Assembly: GCA_000818945.1 (NCBI GenBank)
Contig: KN805384.1
Coordinates: 390,212-451,659 of the forward strand
DNA length: 61,448 nt
Reading direction: 5' to 3'
From: Schizochytrium sp. CCTCC M209059
Taxonomy: Eukaryota; Sar; Bigyra; Thraustochytrida; Thraustochytriidae
How positions within the stretch are numbered: position 1 is the first letter of the stretch; every line of letters begins with the position of its first letter. The notes below the pieces were generated by a model, which worked only from the letters and a program-made list of their open reading frames with translations, had not been told where the DNA came from and searched no databases. Positions 48,599 to 58,989 of this stretch are shown piece after piece. Both the position numbers and the translations under genes were made by a program.

Positions 48599-50455
48599 AT
48601 GAGCGGCCGCGAAGAGCTTCTGAGGGCCACCAAGGCGGCCTATGACTTTAGTGTCAAGGTCGTCAACAACGCCCATGCGCTGCTAGAGCACAGCCGGAGC
48701 ACGAGAGTGCGCGTGCAGGGCGGGATTGAGGAGATTCGTTCGGGCGCGCAGCGCGATATTGCCGCACTTGAGACGCTCGAGACTTGCAAAGGTGATGCTC
48801 TGTCGCGAGCAGAAGCTGCCGAAGCCGAGGTCAACGACCGCGACGAAGCCTTTTCAAGCTTGCGCGTCACCCTCGATGCCCTCGGCGCCACGGCGTTACC
48901 GCCATGGCTTCCCAATGTAGGCGGTGGCATGCATACAGAGAGCGGCCAAGGGTCGCTCCTGGACTTTGTCGATGTTCGGGAGATCGAAAACTTGCGTAAG
49001 TCTGCTCAGGACCTTGCCTCGGATGCCTTGCAGCAGGTAGAAGAAGTCCGCGTCGCTGCGGAAGCGCTTTCAGAACGAAAACGGGTAGCTTTGGAGGTAG
49101 ACATGCTTCGGGCGGTTCAGAGAATCGAAGACACTACGACGGCTTCATCATCTCTTGGCGAGGCTGCAACAATCTTCGACGTCCTAGAAGAGTGGATGCG
49201 ACAAGTTTCTGCTGAGGTCGATGAGCAAGGTGCAATTGTCAAGGTTTTGTCGAGAGGTTCTTTTGGCCTTGCAGGTCTCTACGACCATCTTCTCGATGCA
49301 TCGGAGCTGGGTCCACCCGATGCTCAGCTTGTTCGGCCTGTGCGAGACTTTCTTGCGCACGATTTTGCAGCCATGGACAAAAACAACAATAACAAGAACA
49401 ACAACACCACAACGACCCCAGGTGGCGGCAATATGGCGCAGTCCCATACCCAGACTTCGTCACAGCCGGGTGCAGCATCGTCAGCGGGCCCTGTAGAAGA
49501 GCACGATGACCTCCAGGAACAGCAGCAGCAGCAGCAGCAGCAGCAACAGCAACAAAAACAAGACTCCGAGTCACACGTTGATCTGCGCCAAAGTATTGCG
49601 CGTTGCGAGGCGCACATGAAGCGCGGTTTGAAACGAATGGCTGCCTCCGTGGATCGCGTCAAAAAGGTGTCGCAGGTTCTGACCCTGGCACGAAAGCGCT
49701 ACCCTATTGAAGCTCACGCGGCTGTGGAAGCCGCAGTCCAGATGGGCCACAAGGTCGCCGCCCGGGCTGAGGGGCTGCTCCAGACTTGCCAGGATGCCCA
49801 GCGCGAGGTGGATCTTGCGTCGCAGGAATTTGTCAAGCTCGACGAATTTTATCATCATTTCCAAAATGCCCAGGCCGAAGCCGAAACAGAGCTCCGTCGA
49901 CGGTGGGAGTCCTTGGCCAAGGCGGAAGAGCTCGCGCGCGAGCATCAGGCAAAGATGCTCGAGCTAGTGGACGCCGAACTTGCTGCGAGAGCGAAGTTCG
50001 ACGAAACGTATGGTGTGTATTTGCCGGATGGGTACTGCTCGGCACTTCGGCCCAAGGCAGAGCCGACGTCTTTTCAATACGTGATCGTAAATGCCGACGA
50101 TGCGCACAACCTTCATGACTGTACACAGCACCTTTCTGATCTCCAAGCCGCGAGCTTTTCTGCGGTGACGGACGAGGGTGTCGCGCTCGAGACGGATGCA
50201 AAGTCTACCACATTGAACGCGGTCGAGGATGACGTCGATACCCCGTCTGAGGTCCAACCCCCAGCCACATCTAGTGCCAGCGCGCATGAAGAGATCGCCA
50301 GCAAGACTGTTGGCGAGGACAACGATGATTTCGACGAAGACAAGAATGCCGACGAGGAAATTGACAAGGGCATCATCAAGGATGAAGTCAATGAGAACGA
50401 GGACGAGGATACAGACTCGAATGCCGAAAGTGTTGCCTCCGTACGTGCTAAATGA
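48599..50455 (+). CDS. Atg17/FIP200-like autophagy scaffold protein (tentative)
   Basis: A 618-residue, mainly helical protein. Residues 1-270 form several helices, beginning MSGREELLRATKAAYDFSV. A low-complexity insert follows, with Asn, Thr and about 16 Gln residues (49382-49560). Residues about 320-500 carry the strongest signal: a long coiled coil with ECxxH-free helices, then DEFYHHFQNAQAEAETELRRR, LVDAELAARAKFDETYG and YLPDG. This resembles the C-terminal end of the ATG17-like domain found in Atg17, Atg11 and FIP200 (long helix, then ExxxREAFxxxxGxFLP). Those proteins organise the Atg1/ULK kinase complex at the autophagosome assembly site. The C-terminal tail is very acidic. Its identity as an autophagy protein is inference from this motif. 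Confidence 0.6.
   Translation: MSGREELLRATKAAYDFSVKVVNNAHALLEHSRSTRVRVQGGIEEIRSGAQRDIAALETLETCKGDALSRAEAAEAEVNDRDEAFSSLRVTLDALGATALPPWLPNVGGGMHTESGQGSLLDFVDVREIENLRKSAQDLASDALQQVEEVRVAAEALSERKRVALEVDMLRAVQRIEDTTTASSSLGEAATIFDVLEEWMRQVSAEVDEQGAIVKVLSRGSFGLAGLYDHLLDASELGPPDAQLVRPVRDFLAHDFAAMDKNNNNKNNNTTTTPGGGNMAQSHTQTSSQPGAASSAGPVEEHDDLQEQQQQQQQQQQQQKQDSESHVDLRQSIARCEAHMKRGLKRMAASVDRVKKVSQVLTLARKRYPIEAHAAVEAAVQMGHKVAARAEGLLQTCQDAQREVDLASQEFVKLDEFYHHFQNAQAEAETELRRRWESLAKAEELAREHQAKMLELVDAELAARAKFDETYGVYLPDGYCSALRPKAEPTSFQYVIVNADDAHNLHDCTQHLSDLQAASFSAVTDEGVALETDAKSTTLNAVEDDVDTPSEVQPPATSSASAHEEIASKTVGEDNDDFDEDKNADEEIDKGIIKDEVNENEDEDTDSNAESVASVRAK
49520..49560 (+). repeat. CAG/CAA run (poly-Gln) in the Atg17-like gene
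   Basis: Sixteen or so Gln codons, mostly CAG with CAA near the 3' side, preceded by an AAC/ACC-rich stretch near 49382-49415. Confidence 0.85.
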
Positions 50456-51053
50456 TCGACGTGTGGGTACGACAGCTTTCTACTTTGCTTCCTTCGCACA
50501 GGAAGGAATCTAGGTATCACCGTCGTCGCGACATACATCCTGTCAAAGGTGCACACCACGATTATTTACGGCGGACGCAGCTGTGCCCAGCCGGCCCGCC
50601 CGCACGTTCGCTCGCTCGCTCGCTCCCTCGTTCGGCAATCTTGAAAGCTGGCAGGCAAATCAGCGCGAGGCAAGGCCGAGCAGAAGCCCACGCGGGGCCG
50701 AGCAAACCCCGATCTGGTCTCGGCTCGGCTCCGCTCGGCTCGGCTCGGCCCGGCTCGATTCGGCTCGGCTCGCGGCGCGTCGCATCGCCACGCTCGCTCC
50801 TCTCGCACGTGCCGCCGCCGCGGGCCGGCGACCCGTGCAAGGGTCGCGGGGAAACCGAGCTCGTTTCAGGCGCGGCGGAGGGGAAGGAAGGAGAGCGCGC
50901 GCGAGCAGAGCAGCGCGGAGCAGAGAGCAGAGCCGCTTGCTCGCCGGGCGCGGGCGTCGTCGCGCGGGCGTCGTCGCGCGGGCGCGCGGGAGCAGCGAGC
51001 AGGCGAGCGGGCGAGCGAGCGAGCGAGCGAGCGGCCTGCGGAGGCGGGCGGCG
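50456..51053. other. intergenic, GC-rich promoter region
   Basis: It has GCTC/GGCTC runs (50613-50770) and a GCGA run (51003-51033) immediately before the DHHC gene. ORFs in both directions are Arg/Ala-rich. Nothing else seen. Confidence 0.6.
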
Positions 51054-52040
51054 ATGCAGGCGGACGCGGAGAGACCCGGCCTGGCGGTGCCGACGCCGGC
51101 CGCCTCGTTTACGACGGCGACGTCGAGAACGCGGAGCGCGCCGGCGGCGGCGGCGGCAGCGGCAGCGGCAGCGGCAGGGAGCTCGCGAGGACACGTGCGC
51201 AGGCATGGGTTCGAGCTGCCGTGGACAAAGCTGCAAGTCAGCTCGTGGGTGCTCTTTGGGTACTTTGTAGGGGTCTTTTACGTTGTGAGCCAGGAGGTAC
51301 TCCCAGGGGTGTTGTATTATGTGATTGGGGCAGTGCACGGCATTCTGGCCGCGATGTTGATCGTCTTCACGCTCCGGGCCTCGCTCATTGATCCCGAGGA
51401 CCAGGAAGAGTACCCTGGAAACGTTCCGCGCCAGGAGCTGAGCTTTTGCCACATTTGCAGACATACTGTCCGCAAGTCGAGCAAACATTGCCGCATTTGC
51501 AACAAATGCGTGGCCGGCTTTGATCACCACTGCGTCTGGATTCAACAGTGTATTGGGAGCAAGAATTACACGAGCTTCTTTTGGCTATTGATGACCGCAA
51601 CCGTTCTTCTCGGACTTGAGGCTCTCACCGGTCTTTCGGCTCTCGTCTTGTACACACGGAATGTGTTGGTGGCCACGAACGAGAGAAGTCACACCATTTT
51701 CGTGGCTGTATACTTTTGCGTTTCTCTCATGGCCACTTGCGCGGTGCTTAATCTACTCATTTTCCATGTGCGTCTGAGCTTCCGTGGCGAAACAACGTAT
51801 GATTACCTTGTTGCGAAGGCGCGACGCTCTCGATCCAAGCAGCAACAGCAACAAGATGCCGAGGTTCTCCCCGTCCGTCGCATGCGTTGCTTTGGACTTT
51901 GCGGGTCGGCTCATCAGATTGGCGGTTCTGTGAGGCAATCGCAATCTCAGTCGCAAGAGCCGCAAGAGCCGCAAGAGCCCGCGAACAGCGTGCCTGCGTC
52001 CTCCCAGGCCGTGTCTGAAGGACATGTTCGTCTCATTTGA
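51054..52040 (+). CDS. DHHC-type palmitoyltransferase
   Basis: A 328-residue integral membrane protein acyltransferase. The N-terminal 60 residues are Ala/Ser-rich and disordered. Membrane segments 1 and 2 lie near 65-115 (WVLFGYFVGVFYVV, then VIGAVHGILAAMLIVFTL). The cytosolic Cys-rich domain follows: CHICRHTVRKSSKHCRICN, KCVAGFDHHCVWIQQCIG, with the catalytic Cys in DHHC. Segments 3 and 4 (WLLMTATVLLGLEALTGLSAL and TIFVAVYFCVSLMATCAVLNLL) follow, then an acidic, Gln/Glu-rich tail. DHHC enzymes transfer palmitate to cysteines of target proteins at Golgi or plasma membranes; the substrate is unknown. The in-frame ORF extends 157 codons upstream, but that part is GC-rich Arg/Ala sequence, so the ATG at 51054 was used. 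Confidence 0.9.
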   Translation: MQADAERPGLAVPTPAASFTTATSRTRSAPAAAAAAAAAAAGSSRGHVRRHGFELPWTKLQVSSWVLFGYFVGVFYVVSQEVLPGVLYYVIGAVHGILAAMLIVFTLRASLIDPEDQEEYPGNVPRQELSFCHICRHTVRKSSKHCRICNKCVAGFDHHCVWIQQCIGSKNYTSFFWLLMTATVLLGLEALTGLSALVLYTRNVLVATNERSHTIFVAVYFCVSLMATCAVLNLLIFHVRLSFRGETTYDYLVAKARRSRSKQQQQQDAEVLPVRRMRCFGLCGSAHQIGGSVRQSQSQSQEPQEPQEPANSVPASSQAVSEGHVRLI

Positions 52041-52510
52041 TACCTTTTATTTCCGTCTTTTCTCATCTGATCCTCACCACTCAAGCTCACTACCTGCCCA
52101 CTCGCCCAACCTAATTTCCTCTTTTTCCGGAGAGTACAGGCCCGTGCACCATGCCCGCCGCCCACTCTCTCGCACACGTCGCAGCAGAAAGACATCGCGA
52201 AAAAACAAACAAACAAAAAGGTCGGAAATTGATGAGGTGGAGGAGTCGAGGGGGAATCTCATTCCGGCGCATTTTGCTGACCGGCCAATGTTCTTATCTA
52301 TCTATACCTAATTCCATACATCAAAAGTGCACAAAGAAACATAATTCACTTCTTGAAAGAGTGGTACACAAAGCCTAATCAATAATCTCGTACACGATCG
52401 GTTGCGTGCAATAAGATGTGCGGGGTTGCAGGAGCTCCGCGGGGTTGCGGGTGCCTAGCATTGTGGGCGCTAACCAAAGAACAACAGGTTGGCCATTTTC
52501 TCTCATGGAC
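52041..52510. other. convergent intergenic region
   Basis: The facing 3' ends of the DHHC gene (+) and the glycosyltransferase-like gene (-). AAAC-type units occur near 52201-52222. No gene seen. Confidence 0.5.
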
Positions 52511-54139
52511 CTAGCTTCTTGCCGAACTTGCATGAAGGAAAGCCCAGTTGCGTGCGTTCCCGATGTTGCGCTGTGAGAAAACCTTTGACAAAATGTGAAA
52601 GACCACGCGTGTGCAAAAGATCTCAATCAGCAAAACAACGAGATAATAAACAAGAATGTACTGACGCGGGCGATCCTTGGCGAGAAGAACGAAACAAACC
52701 AACGTGAAGGTTCCCGCGCGTAAAATGCGCAGGAAATCAGCACTGTCAGCAATGGGGACGCCAATGCTAAAGTGATGCGAATACATGGCTCGCAGAATGC
52801 CCAACAAAAGGGCACCAATCAAGACGGGGACTTCTCTGCCTGCAACCAGCGTAAGCAGCAATCCCTCCTTGAAAGTTCTGTAATGAAATGGTATGGCCAC
52901 GCCAGCGTCCAAATGGATCGAGAGCCCATGCTGCAAAAAGCACTCGTTGAGAGCAAGGTGCTCGCACTCGTCACGCGTGGCGTCATACTGGCAGGTCATA
53001 AACGCGTCGCGCGCGTAGACGGCCATGCCGCCAAAGCAGCTGTCCACAGGCACGCTTCGCCCCTCGCGGTACCACTCTGCCGTGACCCTGTGGACATCGT
53101 GGAGAGTGCCCGCGTCGACAGAGCTTGGGAAAACATTGTACTTGAACTCATCAATGTGCTTTTTCGACCGGAACGCGAGCACATCGCGATGACCTAAATT
53201 GTCCTTGTAGACGTTGAAGCACCGGACGCCCATGTGCGAGGTCCGTACCATGGCGCTCGAAACAATGTCCTTGATGGGCCATCGGTGCGAAACGTCCATG
53301 TCAAAGACAATGACACGCTGAAACTCCTGGTACTCTGGCTTGCGGATCTCGGAAACGTAAAAGTTCCGCATCTCGCCCAAGAAACCGAGGTTGGGTCGCT
53401 TTTTGAATTCAAACGTTTTGGAAATCAGCTTGACCTTGGGGTTTTCCTTTTCCCAAGCTTGAAGCTTGGCGCGGTACTCCTTGGACGAATCATTCTCAAC
53501 AATGATGATGCGATAATCCTGGAAGGCACGACCGAGCTCCTCGAGCTGATACCGATTCACCTCGAGGCCATAGTGGTCGTCTCGCGTGATACAGGTTAGA
53601 ATAGCTTTGGTTCCCACCTTGCCATCTATGTAGGAACGAAGCTCCTGGAGGTCCTCTGAAACATGACTTGTACTTTCGTGAGTGGCAGTCATTGTGATTT
53701 GCGCGAAAGTGCTCTTGAGCACCGTCTCCCGCTCGGTCTCGAGCGAATACGGCTCCAGAGGTTTCATCAGCACTGTGTTGATGAGGGAGTTGAACTTGAC
53801 GTCTGCTGCGAGATATTTTTGTGTGCGCACGTAGAGCGACATTTGCAGATCGTAGGCGCAGTAAAAGTACCACGTTGCCAGAATGATTGCAACGAGAAGA
53901 AGCGCTTGCATTCGGGGCTTTTTGTTGGAGATGTCGTCACAGGAGACGGTATTGCTCTCGAGGTCCATTTCCTGTCCAATTTCGTACGACCCCACGCAGG
54001 GCTGCGCGGGGTTGGTTACGTTTCTATTCACGACTGGGCTTGTGACCCCTTGCGCTGCCGAATGCGCCCGCGTGCGCGAGAGGTTGTTGTTGCTGATGCT
54101 CGGGTCCGTGAGCTGGCGCGCCTTGGGCGACTTAATCAT
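52511..54139 (-). CDS. membrane glycosyltransferase-like protein (type II)
   Basis: A 542-residue protein. A polar N-terminus (1-77) precedes a signal-anchor segment (LLLVAIILATWYFYCAYDL). The luminal domain (about 165-440) looks like a GT-A glycosyltransferase: AILTCITRDDHYGLEVNRY, a strand IIIVENDSSKEYRAKL, then RVIVFDMDVSHRW with DMD as a probable DxD metal-binding motif, and VDSCFGGMAVYARDAF with an acidic patch after it. The C-terminal 100 residues have two or three further hydrophobic segments (LIGALLLGILRAMY, ILVYYLVVLLIEIF). This resembles GT families that build capsule or cell-wall mannans (GT69/CAP59-like), but the family is not certain. It probably acts in the Golgi. The ATG at 54139 gives a normal type II topology. 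Confidence 0.7.
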   Translation of the reverse strand: MIKSPKARQLTDPSISNNNLSRTRAHSAAQGVTSPVVNRNVTNPAQPCVGSYEIGQEMDLESNTVSCDDISNKKPRMQALLLVAIILATWYFYCAYDLQMSLYVRTQKYLAADVKFNSLINTVLMKPLEPYSLETERETVLKSTFAQITMTATHESTSHVSEDLQELRSYIDGKVGTKAILTCITRDDHYGLEVNRYQLEELGRAFQDYRIIIVENDSSKEYRAKLQAWEKENPKVKLISKTFEFKKRPNLGFLGEMRNFYVSEIRKPEYQEFQRVIVFDMDVSHRWPIKDIVSSAMVRTSHMGVRCFNVYKDNLGHRDVLAFRSKKHIDEFKYNVFPSSVDAGTLHDVHRVTAEWYREGRSVPVDSCFGGMAVYARDAFMTCQYDATRDECEHLALNECFLQHGLSIHLDAGVAIPFHYRTFKEGLLLTLVAGREVPVLIGALLLGILRAMYSHHFSIGVPIADSADFLRILRAGTFTLVCFVLLAKDRPRQYILVYYLVVLLIEIFCTRVVFHILSKVFSQRNIGNARNWAFLHASSARS

Positions 54140-54536
54140 GGCACCTGCCTACCTATAACGCTGTCTGGGCGGATGACTGTTTGCCAAGGTCGAGGGCGTC
54201 GCTTGCTCGAAAACGTGTCGGTGTCGACCTGACCGCCTGGCTGCTCACGCCGTGCACGGTCGCCTCCTCGAAAAACTAATGTCGCGCTTGCACGCCTGCA
54301 CGCTCGCTCCCGCTCGCACGCAGCGCAGCGCAGCGCAGCGCAGCGTGCCACCGGCGCGCGCGCGTTGCGTTCCCCTCCGCCCCCGCGCGCTACGCCTTGG
54401 AGGCGGGCGAGCGCGCGCCCCTGCGTCCGCGGTGCCCGCCTGGCCGGCGCGCGCGGCGCTCGAGCTGGCGTCGAACCGGGTCTGGCCTGCCCAGTCACGC
54501 CGCCACGCCGCGCCACGACCGCCGCGCCTCGGCTCG

Positions 54537-54568
54537 CGGGCAAGCAAGCAAGCAAGCAAGCAAGCAAG
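54537..54568 (+). repeat. short AAGC run
   Basis: Seven or eight AAGC units followed by GCAAGCAAGC after a CGG interruption. It is the same unit as the two long arrays. Confidence 0.85.
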
Positions 54569-55515
54569 ACGGCAAGCAAGCAGGACAGCAGGACAGCCAG
54601 CAGGACAGCCCGCACGCGAGACGAGACGGCGCGCGAGCAGAGAGCGGCGCGGGCCGCGCGCGACAGCGCCTCGCGACGCTTCTCGCGCTCCAAAGCTGAG
54701 AGCGAACAATCTCTCGAGCCCGATCCGGCGGTCCTCCGCGGCCGCGACCGCCGCGACCGAGGGGAGGCCGCTCTGCGCGGGTCTGCGCCTGCGCCGGGCG
54801 GGCGGGCGGCCAGGTCGCGAAAATGTGCTCGCTGGGGCGGCGCCGATGAAGTTATGGTCCAGCTTGTCCTAAAAGGGTGTACCACTAACGCATAAACTCG
54901 CCAAAGCTTGCAGATACACAGCAGAAACTCACAGCATGGCGCGCTCACGGCACACCTGAAGCGGAGTGTACGCGGTCTCTCCGACCGCCTCGGCAGCGCC
55001 TAGGACGCGGAGGAGGGAGGCGAGAGGACGCTCGTGTCGCCGACGTCCTCGCAGGCGCAGACGGCGGTGGACCGGGAATTAATTGCACGAGGCGTGGAAC
55101 GCTAAACGGAGGCGCCGACAAGCTTTGTGTGTGCTGTGGCTGCTGGAGCTGCACAGCCCAGAGTGAGCAGGGCGAGGAGGGCGAGGCAGGGCAGCGCATA
55201 GCGGACGAAGCTGTACGCCGAGAGTGCGAAGAGAAGCGACCTGGAGCGACGAGGCGACGCGAGGGGACTGGAGAAAAGAATCAGAGTCGACGTTCTGGCT
55301 GATCCAACGGTGAGGTACCATGATGGGGATGGGGAAGCGTCGGCCCTCTCCGCACACTTTCGGATTATAGACCGACCTAAGCCTACAATGTTTCTTTTTT
55401 CTATACCAAGGTCGACCGGGAAGAGCTTAGCAGCGAGGATGGTGCACAAACAGGGTGAAAAGTTCTTGCGAGCACCTCCACTATATGCTTTAGCAAGAGC
55501 GTCACGGAGTGCTAG

Positions 55516-55933
55516 ATTGATCTTGACATGACATGCTTCGACGGCGCTGTGGCTCTGCATGGTCGACAGAATGAGCTCGGCCCAATCTTGTGTTCCCATG
55601 TGCAAAGAGAGGAGAAAGAATCTCATCACAGATTGCAAGTTTATAGCGAAAAGGAAACTTTTGGATGATCTGTAAGCTTTAGGTGTCTGTCTGGTTCGAT
55701 CGCTCCTCGACCGCAAAAGCGCTTATTGATTGCTCTTGACATGACATGCTTCGACGGCGCTGTGGCTCTACATTGTCGACAGAATGAACTCACCCCAATC
55801 TTGTGATCCCATGTGCAAAGAGAGAAGATAAAGCTCATCACAGATTGCAAGTTTATAGCGAAAAGGAAACATTCAGATGATCTGTAAGCTCGAAGTGTCT
55901 GGTTCAATCGATCCTCGACCGCAGAAGCGCTTA
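55516..55933. repeat. tandem duplication, period about 213 bp
   Basis: Two adjacent copies begin near 55516 and 55729. They share long matches, for example TTGACATGACATGCTTCGAC and CAGATTGCAAGTTTATAGCG, with scattered substitutions and small indels (for example the variable stretch near 55620). I estimate 85-90% identity by eye. No shared open reading frame is conserved. Confidence 0.85.
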
Positions 55934-56121
55934 TGGAGCGGTGCTTGCGATCAGCTCTTAAACGAGAAGTTAAGCCGCAGGCTACCCGGCGATATGGAAG
56001 GTCTCCGTGTTGTTTACTTTTTCTACTTCCTTTGGGCATTGTTAGTTAGAGAGGCAAGAGCTTTTTTTTTCGCCTTTGCTGACTGGTGGGAGACTCTCAC
56101 AATTCGACGTTTGTCAAGGCA

Positions 56122-56766
56122 AGGCAAAGCAAGGCAAGGCAAGGTAAGGCAAGTGAACAAGAACGAAATGGACCAACCAGAAAGAAGACAACAGCTCACC
56201 AAGGACCAGAGCGACCAGAGCGAAACGACTTTATAGTCATCATCGTCCCAGCTGTCTGGCCTCCCTTTTCCCACGTCAGCAGAACAAACGCTAGCTCCGC
56301 ATGTCCGCCCACTCATTTGGAGTCCAAATGGAGCGGCAGAATGTCGTCGGCCAAAGCACCTCGGCCCTCCACAGCGATGCGATGTTCAAGTCATCGTAGA
56401 CGCTGCTGCTGAATGATGGTCAAGCCAAGCCAAGCCAAGCCAAGCCAAGCCAAAGCAAGTGATCAAAAACAAGATTGGCCAACCAAGAAGAAGAAGACAA
56501 TAGCACACCAAGAACCAGAGCCAGCAAATCAAAGCAACTTTGCGTCATCATCATTCCGGCTGTCTGACCTCCTTCGGTTCCCACAAGCCTATAAGGTTCC
56601 CGCGTCAGCACAACAAACAAACGCTCGCTCCGCGCTTTCGCACACTCATGGTGTTGTTGCTCTATACGGCCAATCGGAGCGGCTGATTGCCGTCGGCAAA
56701 AGCACCTCTGCCGTCCACAGCGACGCGACGCTCAAGTCGTCGTAGACGCTGCTGCTGAATGATAAC
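56122..56766. repeat. diverged tandem duplication, about 300-345 bp
   Basis: Copy one (about 56122-56413) and copy two (about 56414-56766) each start with a CAAG(G/C) run. Both then carry GAACAAACGCTAGCTCCGC-like and GTCGGC(A/C)AAAGCACCTC-like blocks and end in GTAGACGCTGCTGCTGAATG. Copy two has extra segments. A third, poorer match to the middle part lies near 56930-57000 (CATCGGCCAAAGAGAACCTC). Confidence 0.75.
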
Positions 56767-57302
56767 CCTTGCCCTCGCCCCGCCATGCACTGCAATGCTC
56801 TCCTTGTCCCTGTCACCGCAGAACAGCGGCCATCAGCGGCGAAAGCCCGCGGGCTTATTGCTGCAGCTCCTGACCACGCACACCCTCGACAACAACACCC
56901 CATGTAACAAGTGTCCAGCTACCAAGGCCAGCAGTGACGGACGAGCGAGCGGTCAAATCCCATCGGCCAAAGAGAACCTCTTCGCGCTGGTTGGTTCCCT
57001 CAATGACCTGGCTGCTAGTACGTGTGCTGCTGCGTGTCCTCATCGCGGACCGCAAGCTTAAGCTACGCAACATCAGTGGCAGCAGCTCGGGTCGCTAGCT
57101 TCGCGCTTCTTTCTAGCCGCCCCCCGTCGCGCCGTCACCTGCCTCGCCGTGCGCGTCGTGGTCGCAGTTTTCCTCGCACATTATCCCATCTCGCCGCCTC
57201 CGCGCGTGCCCTGCCTGGCCGGCGCTTTGGGCGCGGAGATTGGCCGCGCGTCGCCCTCTCCGGCGCCCGCGCCCGCGCACGCACCGGCCGCGCGCGGCGC
57301 CG

Positions 57303-57352
57303 CGCTTCGCTTCGCTTCGTTTCGTTTCGCTTCGCTTCGTTTCGTTTCGGCT
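57303..57352 (+). repeat. TTCGC/TTCGT pentanucleotide run
   Basis: About ten TTCGC or TTCGT units in a GC-rich stretch. Confidence 0.85.
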
Positions 57353-58407
57353 CTGGCGCGGCGCTTTCTGCGCGAGGTCGGCGAAGGCGGCGGCTCCGGT
57401 CCGGCAACGAGGCAGAAGTCTTCTCCCTTGGTTCTTCTCTTCTTTCTGGCTGCCTGCGTGTGTACTATGCTATGCACGTGTAAGCATGGGACGAGACTGA
57501 GAGCGCTTGCCATAAGCCCGAACGAACGACGCGTCGCGACCTTAGCGCCGATGCTGAGTTCACTGGTGGCCGCGTGCAGCGCGTGGCGATGTGGAGGCTG
57601 GCTGACTTTTGACTTTCGTTGTCGAGGTCGCAGTGCAGCGGCAACGGTCCTGCATGAGCGAGCGAGCGAGCGCGGCGCAGTGCGACGAGCCGTTGTTGGT
57701 CGGCCGGAAGCCCCGCGCGGAGAATAGGAAAGGGATCGCGGCGTTGTGGCTTTGGAGTCTCGTTGTGCGTGCTGGGCTGATGCACGACCGACGAAGCTGG
57801 TGGGTGGGAGGGTGTCTAGCTTGCGGCGTCATCGCTGCGTCTAGGTCATGAAAGCTCGTCACCCCTGGAGGTCATGCTGCCATTGCCATACTGTCATTGC
57901 CTGTTCGGCTCGTCTCGCGGACCACCGTCGATGACGCTCGCCTCGCCACATCTGGCGAGACGCAGCAGCAGTGCAGACGGCATTCTGAATCCAAGCCTCA
58001 CTTCGTCCCGGAGTTCCACGCTCGGCGCTTTACATAATCCACACCACCCGTGCTGTAGCTAGCCTTATCGAGCTGCCATCCATCCTTTAAAGAGGCTAGC
58101 CTTGGTGCTGGTGCTCTGCACTGCATACGCTGCAGCTGCTCGGACTGATCTGGTCGGCGCTTTGCGTGGTGGGGTTTTTCTAGCTGGCTGGTGCGACGAA
58201 CTTGTCTCGTATAATCAATCACTAACGTAGGCCTATTAGTACCTTTGGGGACACAAACTGGATGCCCTCAAGTCGAGGCGAACAACGAGCCGAAGCAGAT
58301 TCTTCGCCAGGAACTGCAGACAGCAGCAGCAGCAGGCAGACAGAACAGACGCAGCAGACAATCCGCAAACCCCGAACGAGAAAGCAAGCCAGCCAAGCAA
58401 GCCAAGG

Positions 58408-58971
<564 letters not shown>

Positions 58972-58989
58972 CAAGCAAGAGAAGAGAAG

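Noticed and set aside
54252..54948. Overlapping 100-270-residue ORFs
   Set aside because: Very GC-rich sequence open in most frames on both strands; amino-acid composition is not protein-like.
55102..55716. 204-residue minus-strand ORF with a hydrophobic C-terminal stretch
   Set aside because: It runs through the first copy of the tandem duplication and the frame is not kept in the second copy; no domain seen.
55641..55730. Possible tRNA: GGTTCGATCGC resembles a B box
   Set aside because: No matching A box at the right distance and no acceptor stem could be paired; the second copy has GGTTCAATCG.
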